Part shown: piece after piece, positions 1-9,789 of the stretch
Numbering within the stretch: position 1 is the first letter of the stretch
How the letters are laid out: every line of letters starts with the position of its first letter
Assembly: GCF_000307105.1 (NCBI RefSeq)
Contig: NC_018645.1
Location: 1,934,578 to 1,998,577, forward strand
Length of the DNA stretch: 64,000 nucleotides
Source: Desulfobacula toluolica Tol2
GTDB taxonomy: Bacteria > Desulfobacterota > Desulfobacteria > Desulfobacterales > Desulfobacteraceae
Direction: 5' to 3'
Program-made: the position numbers and the translations under genes
Notes under the pieces: model-generated
Told to the model about the DNA's origin: nothing
The model's input: the letters and a program-made list of their open reading frames with translations, nothing else
Databases searched by the model: none

Positions 1-2
1 AT

Positions 3-1520
3 ATCGTTATCCCGGCCATGGATTATATAAGAGAAAATCGTGATAAAGTACAGGCCATCATCATTACCCATGCCCATGAAGATCATATCGGGGCGTTGCC
101 TTATCTTTTAAGGGAAATCAGGCTCCCTGTATATGGCACAGCCTTTACCCTGGGGATCGTCAGGAACAAGCTGATTGAGTTTGATCTCAATAAATACATT
201 GATTTGAATCTTGTCAATCCCGGAGAAACCCTTTCAATTGATCCTTTTGAAATAGAATTTATCCGTGTCAGCCACAGCACGGTTGAGGGTGTTGGTCTTG
301 CTATTAAAACCCCTGAAGGTGTTGTGGTTCATACAGGTGATTTCAGGATCAATCATGATTCCGACAAAATGAAAAACACGGATATTTCAAGTTTTGCAAG
401 ATTTGGCGAAGAAGGTGTCCTTGCCCTTATGTCGGATTCCACCAATGTTGAGGTTGAAGGTTATACCATGTCTGAACAGGAAGTGGCAAAAAATCTTGAA
501 GACTTGATCACTGTTGCCAAAGGCAGGGTTATTGTCGCCCTGTTTGCCTCAAATGTGTTCAGAATACAGCAGCTGGTGGATATAGCTATTCGCAATAATA
601 GAAAGGTTGTTTTTCATGGTCGGAGCATGGAACAGATAGTTGCCGTGGCCACACAGCTTGGGCATATCCATTATCCCCCAAACACCATTCTTAATATAAA
701 GCAGATTAGCAGACAAGAGGATGACGAAGTTCTCATCATCACCACCGGCAGTCAGGGAGAACCAATGTCTGCTTTGGTAAGGATGGCTTCAGGCATGCAC
801 AAGCACATTAATATTAAAAAAGGTGACAATGTGATTTTGTCATCCAAATACATCCCGGGAAATGAAAAGGCCATTGCAAATATTATCAATAAACTCTACC
901 GCAGAGGCGCGGATGTGGTGTATTCAAAAATTGCAAAGATTCATACCTCGGGACATGCCCACCAGGAAGAGCTCAAATTGATGTTGAATCTGACCAAACC
1001 CAAATATTTCATACCGATTCATGGGGAATATCGTCATTTGGTCGTTCATGCCAGGCTTGCCGAAGGACTTGGACTGCCAAGAGAAAATGTCATTGTTGCC
1101 GAAGACGGCAAAATCATTGCCTTTGATAAGGACGGCGGCAGGATAGAAGGCAGTGTTCATACAGGTAGAATCCTTGTTGACGGTAAAGGTATAGGTGATG
1201 TTGGAAGAAGCGTTTTAAAGGAGAGGAGGGAACTTTCCGAAGGCGGCCTTGTTGTTGTCACCATGATCATTGATGAAGAAACAGGTGTTGTTCTTTACGG
1301 GCCGGAGTTGATTTCAAAAGGATTTGTTTTTGATTCAGCCACAGGATACCTTGTTGATGATGCACAGTGTGTTATACTTGAAATCGTTGAAGAGATAGAA
1401 GCCGGGTTTGAATCCCGTGTTGAGTTGATCAGAAAAAAATTAAAAAAAGCCTTGAAACAATATTTTGCTTTTACCATAAATCGCAGGCCTCTAATTGTGC
1501 CAATTATCATTGAAGTATGA
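3..1520 (+). CDS. rnj: Ribonuclease J (5' end outside window)
   Basis: Metallo-beta-lactamase-fold exo/endoribonuclease of the RNase J family, which matures and degrades mRNA and rRNA in the cytoplasm. The frame is open to the window edge: codons before the Met at position 18 read IVIPA, matching the usual lead-in to the MDYIREN segment, so about 50 N-terminal residues are missing and the ATG at 18 is internal. Visible motifs are the metal site THAHEDH (residues 17-23 counted from that Met), VHTGDFRI and SDSTN in the lactamase fold, the late metal-binding IPIHGEYRHL, and the C-terminal domain ending in VPIIIEV. The stop overlaps the ftsK start by 4 bases (ATGA), so the two are probably translationally coupled. 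Confidence 0.95.
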   Translation: MVIPAMDYIRENRDKVQAIIITHAHEDHIGALPYLLREIRLPVYGTAFTLGIVRNKLIEFDLNKYIDLNLVNPGETLSIDPFEIEFIRVSHSTVEGVGLAIKTPEGVVVHTGDFRINHDSDKMKNTDISSFARFGEEGVLALMSDSTNVEVEGYTMSEQEVAKNLEDLITVAKGRVIVALFASNVFRIQQLVDIAIRNNRKVVFHGRSMEQIVAVATQLGHIHYPPNTILNIKQISRQEDDEVLIITTGSQGEPMSALVRMASGMHKHINIKKGDNVILSSKYIPGNEKAIANIINKLYRRGADVVYSKIAKIHTSGHAHQEELKLMLNLTKPKYFIPIHGEYRHLVVHARLAEGLGLPRENVIVAEDGKIIAFDKDGGRIEGSVHTGRILVDGKGIGDVGRSVLKERRELSEGGLVVVTMIIDEETGVVLYGPELISKGFVFDSATGYLVDDAQCVILEIVEEIEAGFESRVELIRKKLKKALKQYFAFTINRRPLIVPIIIEV

Positions 1521-3811
1521 AAAAAGAACTTTATGGTATATTTCTTTTTTTTCTCATTGTACTAACAGCGGTCAGTCTTTTTTCCTATAATGTTTCCGAT
1601 CCTTGTGTGGGGAATCGTTTTTTTGACATTCCAGATCATATCCACAATGCCTTTGGTTTGTTAGGGGCACATCTTGCCGGTTTTTTTGTTTTTCTGTTCG
1701 GGTTGGGTGCATTCTGGATTCCTATTGTCCTGGGACTTGTCAGTGTCTGGTTATTAAAAGGGAAACCTGCAAATATCATCTGGCTGACCCTTCTGGGTGG
1801 CCTTTTTTTAATTGTCAGTACCGGCGGTCTGCTTTTCCTTTTTAAAGACAACTATGAGCTTTTAGGCACTCATGTCTCATCAGGTGGGGTTATCGGGATT
1901 ACAATCACATCCTTTTTATTAAAATATGCCAATATTATCGGCAGTATTATTATTCTGATGTTTCTTATGATACTCGGCATTATTTTTGCTACAGGGATAT
2001 CCATTATTTCTCTTGGTCTGTTTTTAAATCAGAAAATTATTGACCTTTTAAACGTTATGAAGACGGATTTTTATGAGGGAATAAATTTTTTTAATGAAAG
2101 GTATGTCAAATGGCAGGAAGACAGGGCGAAGGCTGAAAAACAGATTGACATCACCCCTGTTAGGGTGAAAAAGGATGTTCTTATTAAAATTCCTGAAAAG
2201 ATCCAGCAAAAAGAATTTTTTCATGAACCTGAAAATGTTTTTGAGTCTGACATATGCGAGCCTGACATATTTGAACCAACCATATGTGATCCTAACATAG
2301 TGGAACTGGAAGAACAGGATTCATATTTTAAACCGGATGCTGATTTTGTTGATATTCGGGATAAAGCTGAATTTGATTTGCCCCGTATTTCATTTCTGGA
2401 TGAAAAAAAGGCGGTTGAAAAAAATATTGATACAGACCTGCTCAAAGAGAAAAGTCATATCCTGGAACGCAAGTTAAAGGATTTTAACGTGTCCGGGGAG
2501 GTTGTTGAAATTCTTCCTGGCCCGGTTATCACAACTTTTGAATACAGGCCTGCCCCGGGAATAAAAATAAGTAAGATCGCAGGATTGTCAGATGATCTTG
2601 CCCTTGCCCTGAGTGCCATAAGTATAAGGATTGTCGCTCCTATCCCGGGCCGTGATGTGGTGGGCATAGAGATTCCCAACGATGAAAGAGAAGTCGTTAA
2701 TTTAAGGGAATTGATCGCGTCAAAAGATTTTGTCAGTTCCCCCTCCATTCTGACCCTGGGGCTGGGAAAAGATATTCTGGGAAGGCCCATGGTCACAAAA
2801 ATGGATTCCATGCCCCATCTGTTGATCGCCGGTGCCACAGGAACCGGTAAGAGTGTGGGATTGAATGCCATGATTATCAGTCTTTTGTACAAAGGCACAC
2901 CAGATGATATTAAAATGATCATGATTGATCCCAAAAGGATTGAACTTTCCGTTTATAATGATATTCCCCATTTGATTTCTCCTGTGGTTACGGATATGAA
3001 AAAAGCAACCAATGCTCTTTTATGGGCGGTACGGGAGATGGAGCGTAGGTATGAGTTGCTGGAACAAACCGGGTTAAGAAATATTCTTCAGTATAACAGC
3101 ATGGTGGCATCGAAAAAAAAGGGAAAGCTTGATAATTCTGAAACCCTGGATTTGTTTGAAAAGCTTCCTTATATTGTAGTGATCGTGGATGAACTGGCGG
3201 ATCTCATGATGGTAGCTTCAAAAGACGTGGAATTTGCATTGACACGGCTGGCCCAGATGGCAAGGGCTGCCGGGATTCATCTGATTGTTGCAACTCAGAG
3301 ACCCTCTGTTGATGTTCTCACGGGAAGTATTAAAGCCAATTTTCCCACACGGATTTCATTTCAGGTATCTTCCAGGGTTGATGCCAGGACAATTTTTGAC
3401 GGCGGCGGATCTGAAAGTCTTCTGGGAAACGGGGATATGCTTTTCTGCCCGCCCGGTGCGGGAAGGCTTGTCAGGATTCAGGGTGCCTATCTTTCCGAAC
3501 AAGAGATCGCCCGGGTGACTCAATTTCTAAAAGATCAGAAAGCCCCTGATTATATTGAAGATATTACACTGGGCGGCAATGATGATGAAAAAGAGTTTGA
3601 CGAATCAGACTATGATGAAAAATATGATGAGGCTGTGGCCCTGGTGACCAAAACCCGCCAGGCGTCCATTTCCTTTGTTCAGCGCCGTCTTCGCATCGGG
3701 TATAACCGTGCGGCCCGGCTGGTTGAAATGATGGAGCATGAGGGGATTGTCGGCCCTCAGATGGGTTCAAAACCCAGGGATATACTGGTAAAAAGTTATG
3801 ATGACGATTGA
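1517..3811 (+). CDS. ftsK: DNA translocase FtsK/SpoIIIE
   Basis: Hexameric dsDNA pump that clears chromosome termini at the division septum. The 764-residue protein has an N-terminal membrane part (hydrophobic segments at about 5-25, 50-80, 85-105 and 135-175), an acidic linker (about 190-300), and the motor. The motor carries Walker A GATGTGKS near residue 440 and Walker B IVDELADLM near 553. A C-terminal winged-helix gamma domain (about 700-760, with TRQASISFVQRRLRIGY) is the part that reads KOPS in FtsK. It overlaps rnj by 4 bases upstream and the next gene by 14 bases downstream. It contains an A8 run at 3113-3120 that does not break the frame, a useful control for the homopolymer breaks around 36-43 kb. 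Confidence 0.96.
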   Translation: MKKELYGIFLFFLIVLTAVSLFSYNVSDPCVGNRFFDIPDHIHNAFGLLGAHLAGFFVFLFGLGAFWIPIVLGLVSVWLLKGKPANIIWLTLLGGLFLIVSTGGLLFLFKDNYELLGTHVSSGGVIGITITSFLLKYANIIGSIIILMFLMILGIIFATGISIISLGLFLNQKIIDLLNVMKTDFYEGINFFNERYVKWQEDRAKAEKQIDITPVRVKKDVLIKIPEKIQQKEFFHEPENVFESDICEPDIFEPTICDPNIVELEEQDSYFKPDADFVDIRDKAEFDLPRISFLDEKKAVEKNIDTDLLKEKSHILERKLKDFNVSGEVVEILPGPVITTFEYRPAPGIKISKIAGLSDDLALALSAISIRIVAPIPGRDVVGIEIPNDEREVVNLRELIASKDFVSSPSILTLGLGKDILGRPMVTKMDSMPHLLIAGATGTGKSVGLNAMIISLLYKGTPDDIKMIMIDPKRIELSVYNDIPHLISPVVTDMKKATNALLWAVREMERRYELLEQTGLRNILQYNSMVASKKKGKLDNSETLDLFEKLPYIVVIVDELADLMMVASKDVEFALTRLAQMARAAGIHLIVATQRPSVDVLTGSIKANFPTRISFQVSSRVDARTIFDGGGSESLLGNGDMLFCPPGAGRLVRIQGAYLSEQEIARVTQFLKDQKAPDYIEDITLGGNDDEKEFDESDYDEKYDEAVALVTKTRQASISFVQRRLRIGYNRAARLVEMMEHEGIVGPQMGSKPRDILVKSYDDD

Positions 3812-4415
3812 TTTTGATGTGTGGGGCAGTATCAAGGGGTTTATGGATCGCGATGAAGCAGCAAGGCTTTATTGCATTGCGTTAAAAGCTTCTGAAAGCG
3901 GCCCTGTTCTTGAAATAGGAAGCTATTGCGGTAAATCCGCCTACGTTATAGGATCTGCATGTAAAAAAAATGATTCCATTCTTTATTCCATTGATCACCA
4001 TGAGGGGTCGGAAGAGCAGCAGCCAAATGAAGAATATTTTGATCCTGATCTGTTTGACCCGCAAATATCAAGAATTAATACCTTTCCTTTTTTCCGGGAG
4101 ACTATCCGCAGAAACGCTCTTGAACATACAGTGGTGCCCATTGTTGCAAAGTCAAGTACGGCAGGCAAAATGTGGAATACCCCAATTTCAATGCTGTTTA
4201 TAGATGGCGGTCATTGTTTTGAGGCCGTAAATACGGACTATCTGACTTGGACCCCTCATATTAAGACCAATGGATTCTTGGTGATTCATGATATTTTCAA
4301 GAACCCTGAAAAAGGGGGGCAGGCCCCCCGGAAAATATATGAAACAGCCCTTGCATCAGGAAATTATGAAGCCCTTGAAATGATAAAAACCCTGGGTGTT
4401 TTAAGAAAAAAATAA
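3798..4415 (+). CDS. Class I SAM-dependent methyltransferase (Methyltransf_24-like)
   Basis: A 205-residue protein with a Rossmann SAM-binding pattern: VLEIGSYCGKSAY (about 37-49) is motif I, YSIDHHEG follows as the acidic post-I strand, and LFIDGGHCFEAV (about 134-145) is characteristic of the Methyltransf_24 family. Its substrate cannot be told from the sequence. The start codon lies inside the end of ftsK, in another frame, so it is probably co-transcribed and translationally coupled with it. No membrane segment or signal peptide is seen. Confidence 0.8.
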   Translation: MMTIDFDVWGSIKGFMDRDEAARLYCIALKASESGPVLEIGSYCGKSAYVIGSACKKNDSILYSIDHHEGSEEQQPNEEYFDPDLFDPQISRINTFPFFRETIRRNALEHTVVPIVAKSSTAGKMWNTPISMLFIDGGHCFEAVNTDYLTWTPHIKTNGFLVIHDIFKNPEKGGQAPRKIYETALASGNYEALEMIKTLGVLRKK

Positions 4416-4511
4416 TGAAAATAAGCTAAAAATAAAAAATTTCAAGTATTTGTTTGGAGTTTCATCTAAGTGGGAATAAAGATGGGACAGTCGCTGAAAT
4501 GCACAAAAAAA

Positions 4512-4540
4512 AAGCTTTCAATGAAAAACACCGAAAGCTT
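4512..4540 (-). terminator. Intrinsic terminator of tRNA-Phe
   Basis: Perfect 8-bp inverted repeat (AAGCTTTC at 4512-4519, GAAAGCTT at 4533-4540) with a 13-base loop. Read on the minus strand it is followed by a T tract (the A run at 4505-4513 on the plus strand). It lies 20 bases beyond the 3' end of the tRNA gene. Confidence 0.8.
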
Positions 4541-4560
4541 ATTTGAATCTTGATTTGTTG

Positions 4561-4636
4561 TGGTGCCCAGGGACAGAATTGAACTGCCGACACGGGGATT
4601 TTCAGTCCCCTGCTCTACCGACTGAGCTACCTGGGC
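4561..4636 (-). tRNA. tRNA-Phe (GAA)
   Basis: The 76-nt minus-strand cloverleaf starts GCCCAGG and pairs with CCTGGGC before A-CCA; the CCA is encoded at 4561-4563. The anticodon loop is CTGAAAA between GGGGA and TCCCC, giving anticodon GAA. The D-arm has AGCTCAGTCGGTAGAGC and the T-arm GTTCAATTC. It is transcribed alone, opposite to ftsK, and is followed by its own terminator. Confidence 0.97.
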
Positions 4637-4714
4637 TCAAACAAGAAGGGATATATTCCTTTTGGCTGATTATGTCAAGGGGAAATATTAAAAAGTGTTT
4701 ATTGTTTTGGGGTA

Positions 4715-5449
4715 TCAGATATCCCCAAGGATGTGTTGGATGAGTGTACAGCTTGAAATAGCAGCTGTTTCAGCTCTTAAAATTCTGGGTCCAAGAGAAT
4801 AAGATAAAAAGCCTTTTTTTTGAGCTGTTTCTATTTCCGTTTCCGATAATCCTCCTTCCGGGCCGATCAAAATAATGACATTAAGAGGTGAAGAATTTCT
4901 TGTCAAAGTGTCAAGTCTTTGAGTTGCTTTTTCCCAGAAGGCAATTTTTAAATCATAGGCCTCAGCATGATCTAACAGATTTTCAAAACTCAATGGCTTG
5001 AATATTTGTGGAAGCCTGCTTCTCCGGCACTGTTTTAAAGATTCTACTGCAATGGTTTCCCATCGCTGATGCCGGTTTTTTATCCTTTTTGCATCCGGGG
5101 TGGGAATGGACCGTTCACAAAAAAAAGGAATCCATTGATAGATACCCAACTGTGTCACATGCTTGATCACAAGATCCATTTTTTTGTCTTTCAGCATGCC
5201 GGAACAAAGTGTAATATGAAGGGCAGATTCTGTTGACGAGTCATGTTCGTCAATGATATCAACTTTTATATTACCCGGTGAGACGCTGGAAATAAGTGCC
5301 GTATAATCTTTGCCTGCTCCATTTGTAACTTCAATGGGGTCTCCCGGGTTCAGCCTGAGAACTTTAAAGATGTGTTTTGCATCCTGGCCCTGGATATTTG
5401 TTCTGCACGGTATACTGTCAATGTCTGGAATAATGAATTTTTGCATCAT
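4715..5449 (-). CDS. rsmE: 16S rRNA (uracil-1498-N3)-methyltransferase RsmE
   Basis: SPOUT-class methyltransferase that makes m3U1498 in 16S rRNA. The frame is open further upstream only through a TTG at 5509. The ATG pair at 5449/5446 is preferred because family members begin with M(Q)(K/R)F. An N-terminal PUA-like domain (AKHIFKVLRLNPGD) is followed by the SPOUT domain with IGPEGGLSETE and the knot motif SLGPRILRAETA near the C-terminus. It ends convergent with the plus-strand genes and is followed by the oppositely placed tRNA gene. Confidence 0.93.
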   Translation of the reverse strand: MMQKFIIPDIDSIPCRTNIQGQDAKHIFKVLRLNPGDPIEVTNGAGKDYTALISSVSPGNIKVDIIDEHDSSTESALHITLCSGMLKDKKMDLVIKHVTQLGIYQWIPFFCERSIPTPDAKRIKNRHQRWETIAVESLKQCRRSRLPQIFKPLSFENLLDHAEAYDLKIAFWEKATQRLDTLTRNSSPLNVIILIGPEGGLSETEIETAQKKGFLSYSLGPRILRAETAAISSCTLIQHILGDI

Positions 5450-5620
5450 GGGATTTTTTAAAACAAAGATTTGATATTGTAAATAAATTTTTTGTTCTGC
5501 TGAGGCCAAAGTTTTGAGCTGTTTTAAATAGTTGACACTTTGATCCTGCTTTGATACTTTTTGATGTTTAAAAATACTGGACAGGGTATTGTTTTTAATA
5601 TCTAATAAAGTGAGGCCTTT

Positions 5621-6133
5621 ATGACGGATTATGATGATGATATGTTGGGTGATGATAAGACAGATGACAGTATTATCGAACTGACGGATATTGTTAAGTA
5701 CGGTTCAGGCCATGCAACACAGGAAGATATTATACAGGAAGATATTATTGAATTGACCGATATGATTGAAAATGACGATACCGATTTTGGTCCGCATGGT
5801 GTTAAGGAAGACAGTCTTAAGCTTGAAGAAAATTTTGAGACAGAAGATGAATTTTTTTTTGATAAAGGCCTTGAACTTGAAATGGGTGATCCAACTGATG
5901 CTGATCCAACTGGCGATGATTCGTTGGAGCTTGAAAAAATTACAGAATCCACATCTGATTTAAATGTGAGTCAGGAACAGGTGGAGGCTGCGTTGGAGAG
6001 GATAATTGAAAAAAAAATTGCCGGCAAAATTGAAACCATTTTGTTTGATGCCATGGAAAAAGTAATTGAAAAAGAAATTGCCGGGATCAAGAAAAGTTTG
6101 CAAAAAGATCTTGATCAGATTGGAAACAATTAA
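5621..6133 (+). CDS. Acidic protein of unknown function upstream of valS
   Basis: 170 residues, very acidic in the first two thirds with an internally repeated segment (ELTDIV / ELTDMI and two adjacent copies of QEDII around residues 20-50). The C-terminal third (about 115-165) is an alternating Glu/Lys helix with a repeated IEKxIAG element, likely a coiled coil. I know no function. It sits directly before valS, separated by a terminator-like hairpin. A T9 run at 5852-5860 is in frame and intact. Confidence 0.75.
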   Translation: MTDYDDDMLGDDKTDDSIIELTDIVKYGSGHATQEDIIQEDIIELTDMIENDDTDFGPHGVKEDSLKLEENFETEDEFFFDKGLELEMGDPTDADPTGDDSLELEKITESTSDLNVSQEQVEAALERIIEKKIAGKIETILFDAMEKVIEKEIAGIKKSLQKDLDQIGNN

Positions 6134-6167
6134 GTTCAGGCAATTGATATATATAAAAAAAGGTTCT

Positions 6168-6195
6168 GGGGATTCATCAAGTGATCCCCTTTTTC
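6168..6195 (+). terminator. Terminator-like hairpin between the acidic ORF and valS
   Basis: GGGGAT at 6168-6173 pairs with ATCCCC at 6184-6189 (a bulged base extends it by two more pairs), followed by TTTTTC. It could end the upstream transcript or act as an attenuator for valS; no T-box-like leader is visible. Confidence 0.55.
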
Positions 6196-6222
6196 ATTAA
6201 TATGGGTTTTAGGAGTTGATTT

Positions 6223-8880
6223 ATGGGTTCCGGTTCTCTGGATAAAGGCTATGAGCCATCTGGTATTGAAGAAAAATGGTATAAATACTGGATTGATAAT
6301 GGATTTTTTAAAGCTGAAGATACAAGCAATAAACCTGCCTTTTCAATCGTTATACCGCCGCCGAATGTCACGGGCGTACTTCACATGGGGCACGCTTTAA
6401 ATAATGTTGTTCAGGATATTATGTGCAGATATAAAAGGCTTTCAGGGTATAATGTTCTCTGGATGCCCGGAACAGACCATGCCGGGATCGCAACCCAGAA
6501 TGTTGTTGAAAGAGATCTTGCAGCAAAAGGGCAGACACGCGATCAGATTGGCCGGGAGGAATTTATCAAACAGGTCTGGAAATGGCGTGAAAAATCCGGT
6601 GGTGCCATTATCAACCAGCTCAAAAGACTGGGTGCTTCCTGTGACTGGGACCGGGAGCGCTTTACCATGGATGAGGGACTTTCAGATGCTGTCCGCAAGG
6701 TGTTTGTAAGGCTTTATAAAGAGGGGTTGATTTATGAGGGCCATTATATTATCAACTGGTGTCCTAGGTGCAAAACAGCTCTTGCAGATCTTGAAGTTGA
6801 GCATGAAGAAAAAGATTCTTACCTGTATTATATCAGATATCCTTTTGTGAATAAAAAACAAGGGCTTACAGTTGCAACCACACGGCCTGAAACCATGTTC
6901 GGTGATACGGCAGTAGCGGTAAACCCCAATGACGAGCGCTTTTGTGACCTTGAAGACAAAGAGGTCATACTTCCCTTGACGGACAGGACTATTCCAATTA
7001 TCAAAGATGAGTATGTGGATACCGGGTTTGGAACAGGTGCCTTAAAAGTCACTCCTGCCCATGACCCCAATGATTTTAATCTGGGAGAAAAACACGGCCT
7101 TCAAAAGTTAAAAGTCATTGATGATGACGGATGCATGCTTGACGGGGCAGGTCGGTTTAAGGGCCTGGACAGGTTTGAGTGCCGGAAACAGGCGGTTGAA
7201 GCACTTAAAGAACAGGGCCTGCTGGCCAAGCAAGAGCCATTAAAACACAGTGTCGGACATTGCTATCGGTGCAAAACCGTTGTTGAACCGTCTATTTCCA
7301 AGCAATGGTTTGTAAAAGTGGCTCCTTTAGCCCAAAAAGCTTCGGATGCAGTCCGCAACGGACAAACCCGGATTATTCCGGAAACCTGGTCAAAAACCTA
7401 TTTTGAATGGATGGATAATATCAGGGACTGGTGTATCTCACGGCAGATCTGGTGGGGTCATAGAATTCCCGTATGGAAATGTCCTGCATGTAAAGAGGTG
7501 ATTGTTGAAGAACATGATCCGACCCAATGCCCGGCATGCGGATCAAAAGAAATTATTCAGGAAACTGATGTGCTGGATACCTGGTTTTCAAGTGCGCTCT
7601 GGCCGTTTTCAACCATGGGATGGCCAAATGATACAGAACTTTTAAAAACATTTTATCCTACCAATGTGCTTGTGACCGGTTTTGATATTCTCTTTTTCTG
7701 GGTTGCCAGGATGATGATGATGGGTCTTCATTTTATGGATGAGGTGCCGTTTGATGATGTCTATATCCATGCCCTTGTAAGGGATGAACATGGAAAAAAG
7801 ATGAGCAAATCAGTCGGGAACGTTATTGATCCGTTAAAAGTGATTGATGAATATGGTGCAGATGCTTTTAGGTTTACTTTGGCGGTATTTGCGGCCCAGG
7901 GTCGTGATGTCAAGATGTCGGAATCAAGAGTGGAAGGATATCGGCATTTTGTCAACAAGCTTTGGAATGCATCACGATTTGCCCTCATGCATATTACGCC
8001 AAAAGATAGTCAGATAGACCCTAAAAAGCTTACTTTGTCTGAAAAATGGATACTTTCCCGATGTGCCTGCACCACTCTTGCAGTGAAGCAAGGCATTGAA
8101 AACTATCGGTTTAATGAGGCTGCATCAGCCGTATACAAGTTTGTATGGCATGAATTCTGCGACTGGTTTCTGGAAACAGCCAAACCCGCACTTTATGAAA
8201 AAGAAGGCGTCCAGAGAAGAGATTGTGCAAGAAGTGTTCTGGCAAAAGTTCTGGAAGATATTCTGGTCATACTTCATCCGTTTATGCCCTTTGTGACCGA
8301 AGAAATTTACAGCATCCTGCCGTCAACCACTGGCTCTGTCATGGCCGCAGATTATCCTTATGATGAAAAAACATATGACACCTTCAGGGATGAAACCGTT
8401 GAAAAAGATATGGATTTTATTTTTGGTTTGATTTCCGGTATCAGGAATATCAGGAGCGAAATGAATATTCAACCGTCCATGAAAATAAAAGTGCTGGGAT
8501 ATACAAACGATGAAAAAGAAAAAATAATTATCGCTGAAAATAAATCAATGATTGTGAATCTTGCCACACTTGAGAGTTTTTATTTTTGTGATGCGGATAA
8601 TTTGCCGTCATCTTGTGCAACATCTGTTACCGGGGATACCACCTGTTTTGTTTCCTTGGAAGGGGTGATTGATTTTGACAAGGAAATCAAGCGGCTTGAA
8701 AAAGAACTTGAAAAAAATACCAAAGACCTTCTGGGTGTCCAGAAAAGACTTCACAATGAAAGCTTTCTTGAAAAGGCACCGGAAACTGTGGTTCAGAAAG
8801 TAAAGGCTCAATACACTGATTTTGAAGAAAAAAACAACAAGCTCAAGGAAAATCTTGAACGAATACAACAAATGAAATGA
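6223..8880 (+). CDS. valS: Valyl-tRNA synthetase
   Basis: Class Ia aminoacyl-tRNA synthetase charging tRNA-Val, 885 residues, the normal bacterial length. The HIGH signature is HMGH (about residue 53) after PPPNVTGVL, and the KMSKS loop is KMSKSVGNVIDPL (about 526). The CP1 editing domain contains TTRPETMFGDTAVAV and TPAHDPNDF. Two zinc-type Cys pairs are present (CPACK and CPACGS). The last 70 residues are a charged coiled coil that contacts tRNA. The start is preceded by TTAGGAGTTGATTT. It is 6 bases upstream of nadC, so they are probably one operon. Confidence 0.97.
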   Translation: MGSGSLDKGYEPSGIEEKWYKYWIDNGFFKAEDTSNKPAFSIVIPPPNVTGVLHMGHALNNVVQDIMCRYKRLSGYNVLWMPGTDHAGIATQNVVERDLAAKGQTRDQIGREEFIKQVWKWREKSGGAIINQLKRLGASCDWDRERFTMDEGLSDAVRKVFVRLYKEGLIYEGHYIINWCPRCKTALADLEVEHEEKDSYLYYIRYPFVNKKQGLTVATTRPETMFGDTAVAVNPNDERFCDLEDKEVILPLTDRTIPIIKDEYVDTGFGTGALKVTPAHDPNDFNLGEKHGLQKLKVIDDDGCMLDGAGRFKGLDRFECRKQAVEALKEQGLLAKQEPLKHSVGHCYRCKTVVEPSISKQWFVKVAPLAQKASDAVRNGQTRIIPETWSKTYFEWMDNIRDWCISRQIWWGHRIPVWKCPACKEVIVEEHDPTQCPACGSKEIIQETDVLDTWFSSALWPFSTMGWPNDTELLKTFYPTNVLVTGFDILFFWVARMMMMGLHFMDEVPFDDVYIHALVRDEHGKKMSKSVGNVIDPLKVIDEYGADAFRFTLAVFAAQGRDVKMSESRVEGYRHFVNKLWNASRFALMHITPKDSQIDPKKLTLSEKWILSRCACTTLAVKQGIENYRFNEAASAVYKFVWHEFCDWFLETAKPALYEKEGVQRRDCARSVLAKVLEDILVILHPFMPFVTEEIYSILPSTTGSVMAADYPYDEKTYDTFRDETVEKDMDFIFGLISGIRNIRSEMNIQPSMKIKVLGYTNDEKEKIIIAENKSMIVNLATLESFYFCDADNLPSSCATSVTGDTTCFVSLEGVIDFDKEIKRLEKELEKNTKDLLGVQKRLHNESFLEKAPETVVQKVKAQYTDFEEKNNKLKENLERIQQMK

Positions 8881-8886
8881 TAGGGT

Positions 8887-9717
8887 ATGAATACAACAGA
8901 AAACATAATCAAACTGGCTCTTTTTGAAGATTCAGGGCTTGGCGATATCACAACGGAATCAATTTTGTCGGAATCTTTTTTGGGCAAAGGCGTTATCGTT
9001 GCCAAAGAATCATTTGTTCTTGCTGGAATTGAGGTGGCCAAAAAGACATTCAAGCTGCTGGATAAGGATTGTGAGGTTTTTTCTTCGTTTTCAGATGGTT
9101 CCAACATAAAGCAAGGGGACATTGTGTTTAAAGCACAGGGCGATCTTGTTGCGCTTCTGAAAGGGGAGCGGGTGGCTTTGAATTTTTTGCAGCGCCTTTC
9201 AGGGATAGCAACCTTAACCCGTTCCTATGCGGACGAACTCAAATTTCCAAATGTCCGGCTGACTGACACAAGAAAAACAACCCCCGGGCTGCGTGGGCTT
9301 GAAAAAGAAGCGGTCAGGGCGGGAGGGGCTTATAATCACCGCATGTCCTTATACGATGGTGTTTTGATCAAGGATAATCATATCGCGGTTGCAGGCTCCA
9401 TCAAGAGTGCAGTCTATGCTGTTAGAAACAGGATATCACATCTGATGAAAATTGAAGTTGAAGTGACCAATCTTGATGAAGTCAAAGAGGCTGTTGATGA
9501 GGGTGTTGATGTGATCATGCTGGATAATATGGATTATGACCAGATGTCGGCGGCAGTAAATTATATAAACGGAAGGGCAGTGGTAGAGGCCTCGGGAAAT
9601 GTTTCTCTGGGAACATTAAATAAAATCGCCGCCACCGGGGTGGATGTGATTTCCTGTGGCGCACTTACACATCAGGCAAGGTCGGTGGATTTAAGTATGC
9701 GAATCAATACAGCTTAA
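8887..9717 (+). CDS. nadC: Nicotinate-nucleotide pyrophosphorylase (carboxylating)
   Basis: Quinolinate phosphoribosyltransferase, forming nicotinate mononucleotide from quinolinate and PRPP in de novo NAD synthesis. The 276-residue protein has the family landmarks ALFEDSGLGDITTES at the N-terminus, ERVALNFLQRLSGIAT, the basic phosphate-binding TRKTTPGLRGLEK (about 134-146), GGAYNHRMSL, IKDNHI and EVEV. The C-terminal barrel ends with VDVISCGALTH. It begins 6 bases after the valS stop. Confidence 0.96.
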   Translation: MNTTENIIKLALFEDSGLGDITTESILSESFLGKGVIVAKESFVLAGIEVAKKTFKLLDKDCEVFSSFSDGSNIKQGDIVFKAQGDLVALLKGERVALNFLQRLSGIATLTRSYADELKFPNVRLTDTRKTTPGLRGLEKEAVRAGGAYNHRMSLYDGVLIKDNHIAVAGSIKSAVYAVRNRISHLMKIEVEVTNLDEVKEAVDEGVDVIMLDNMDYDQMSAAVNYINGRAVVEASGNVSLGTLNKIAATGVDVISCGALTHQARSVDLSMRINTA

Positions 9718-9789
9718 TTGTGTATTGGGTTGGTGCTGGGGGATGTAGGGTATTGTTTGTGCTGGTGCCTGGGGTGTCAGTCCGGCAGG

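Noticed and set aside
4543-4743. 66-residue plus-strand ORF (WCPGTELNCRHGDF)
   Set aside because: It is the antisense of tRNA-Phe, a common false gene call.
5621-6222. T-box riboswitch upstream of valS
   Set aside because: The gap to valS is under 100 bases and shows only a simple terminator-like hairpin.
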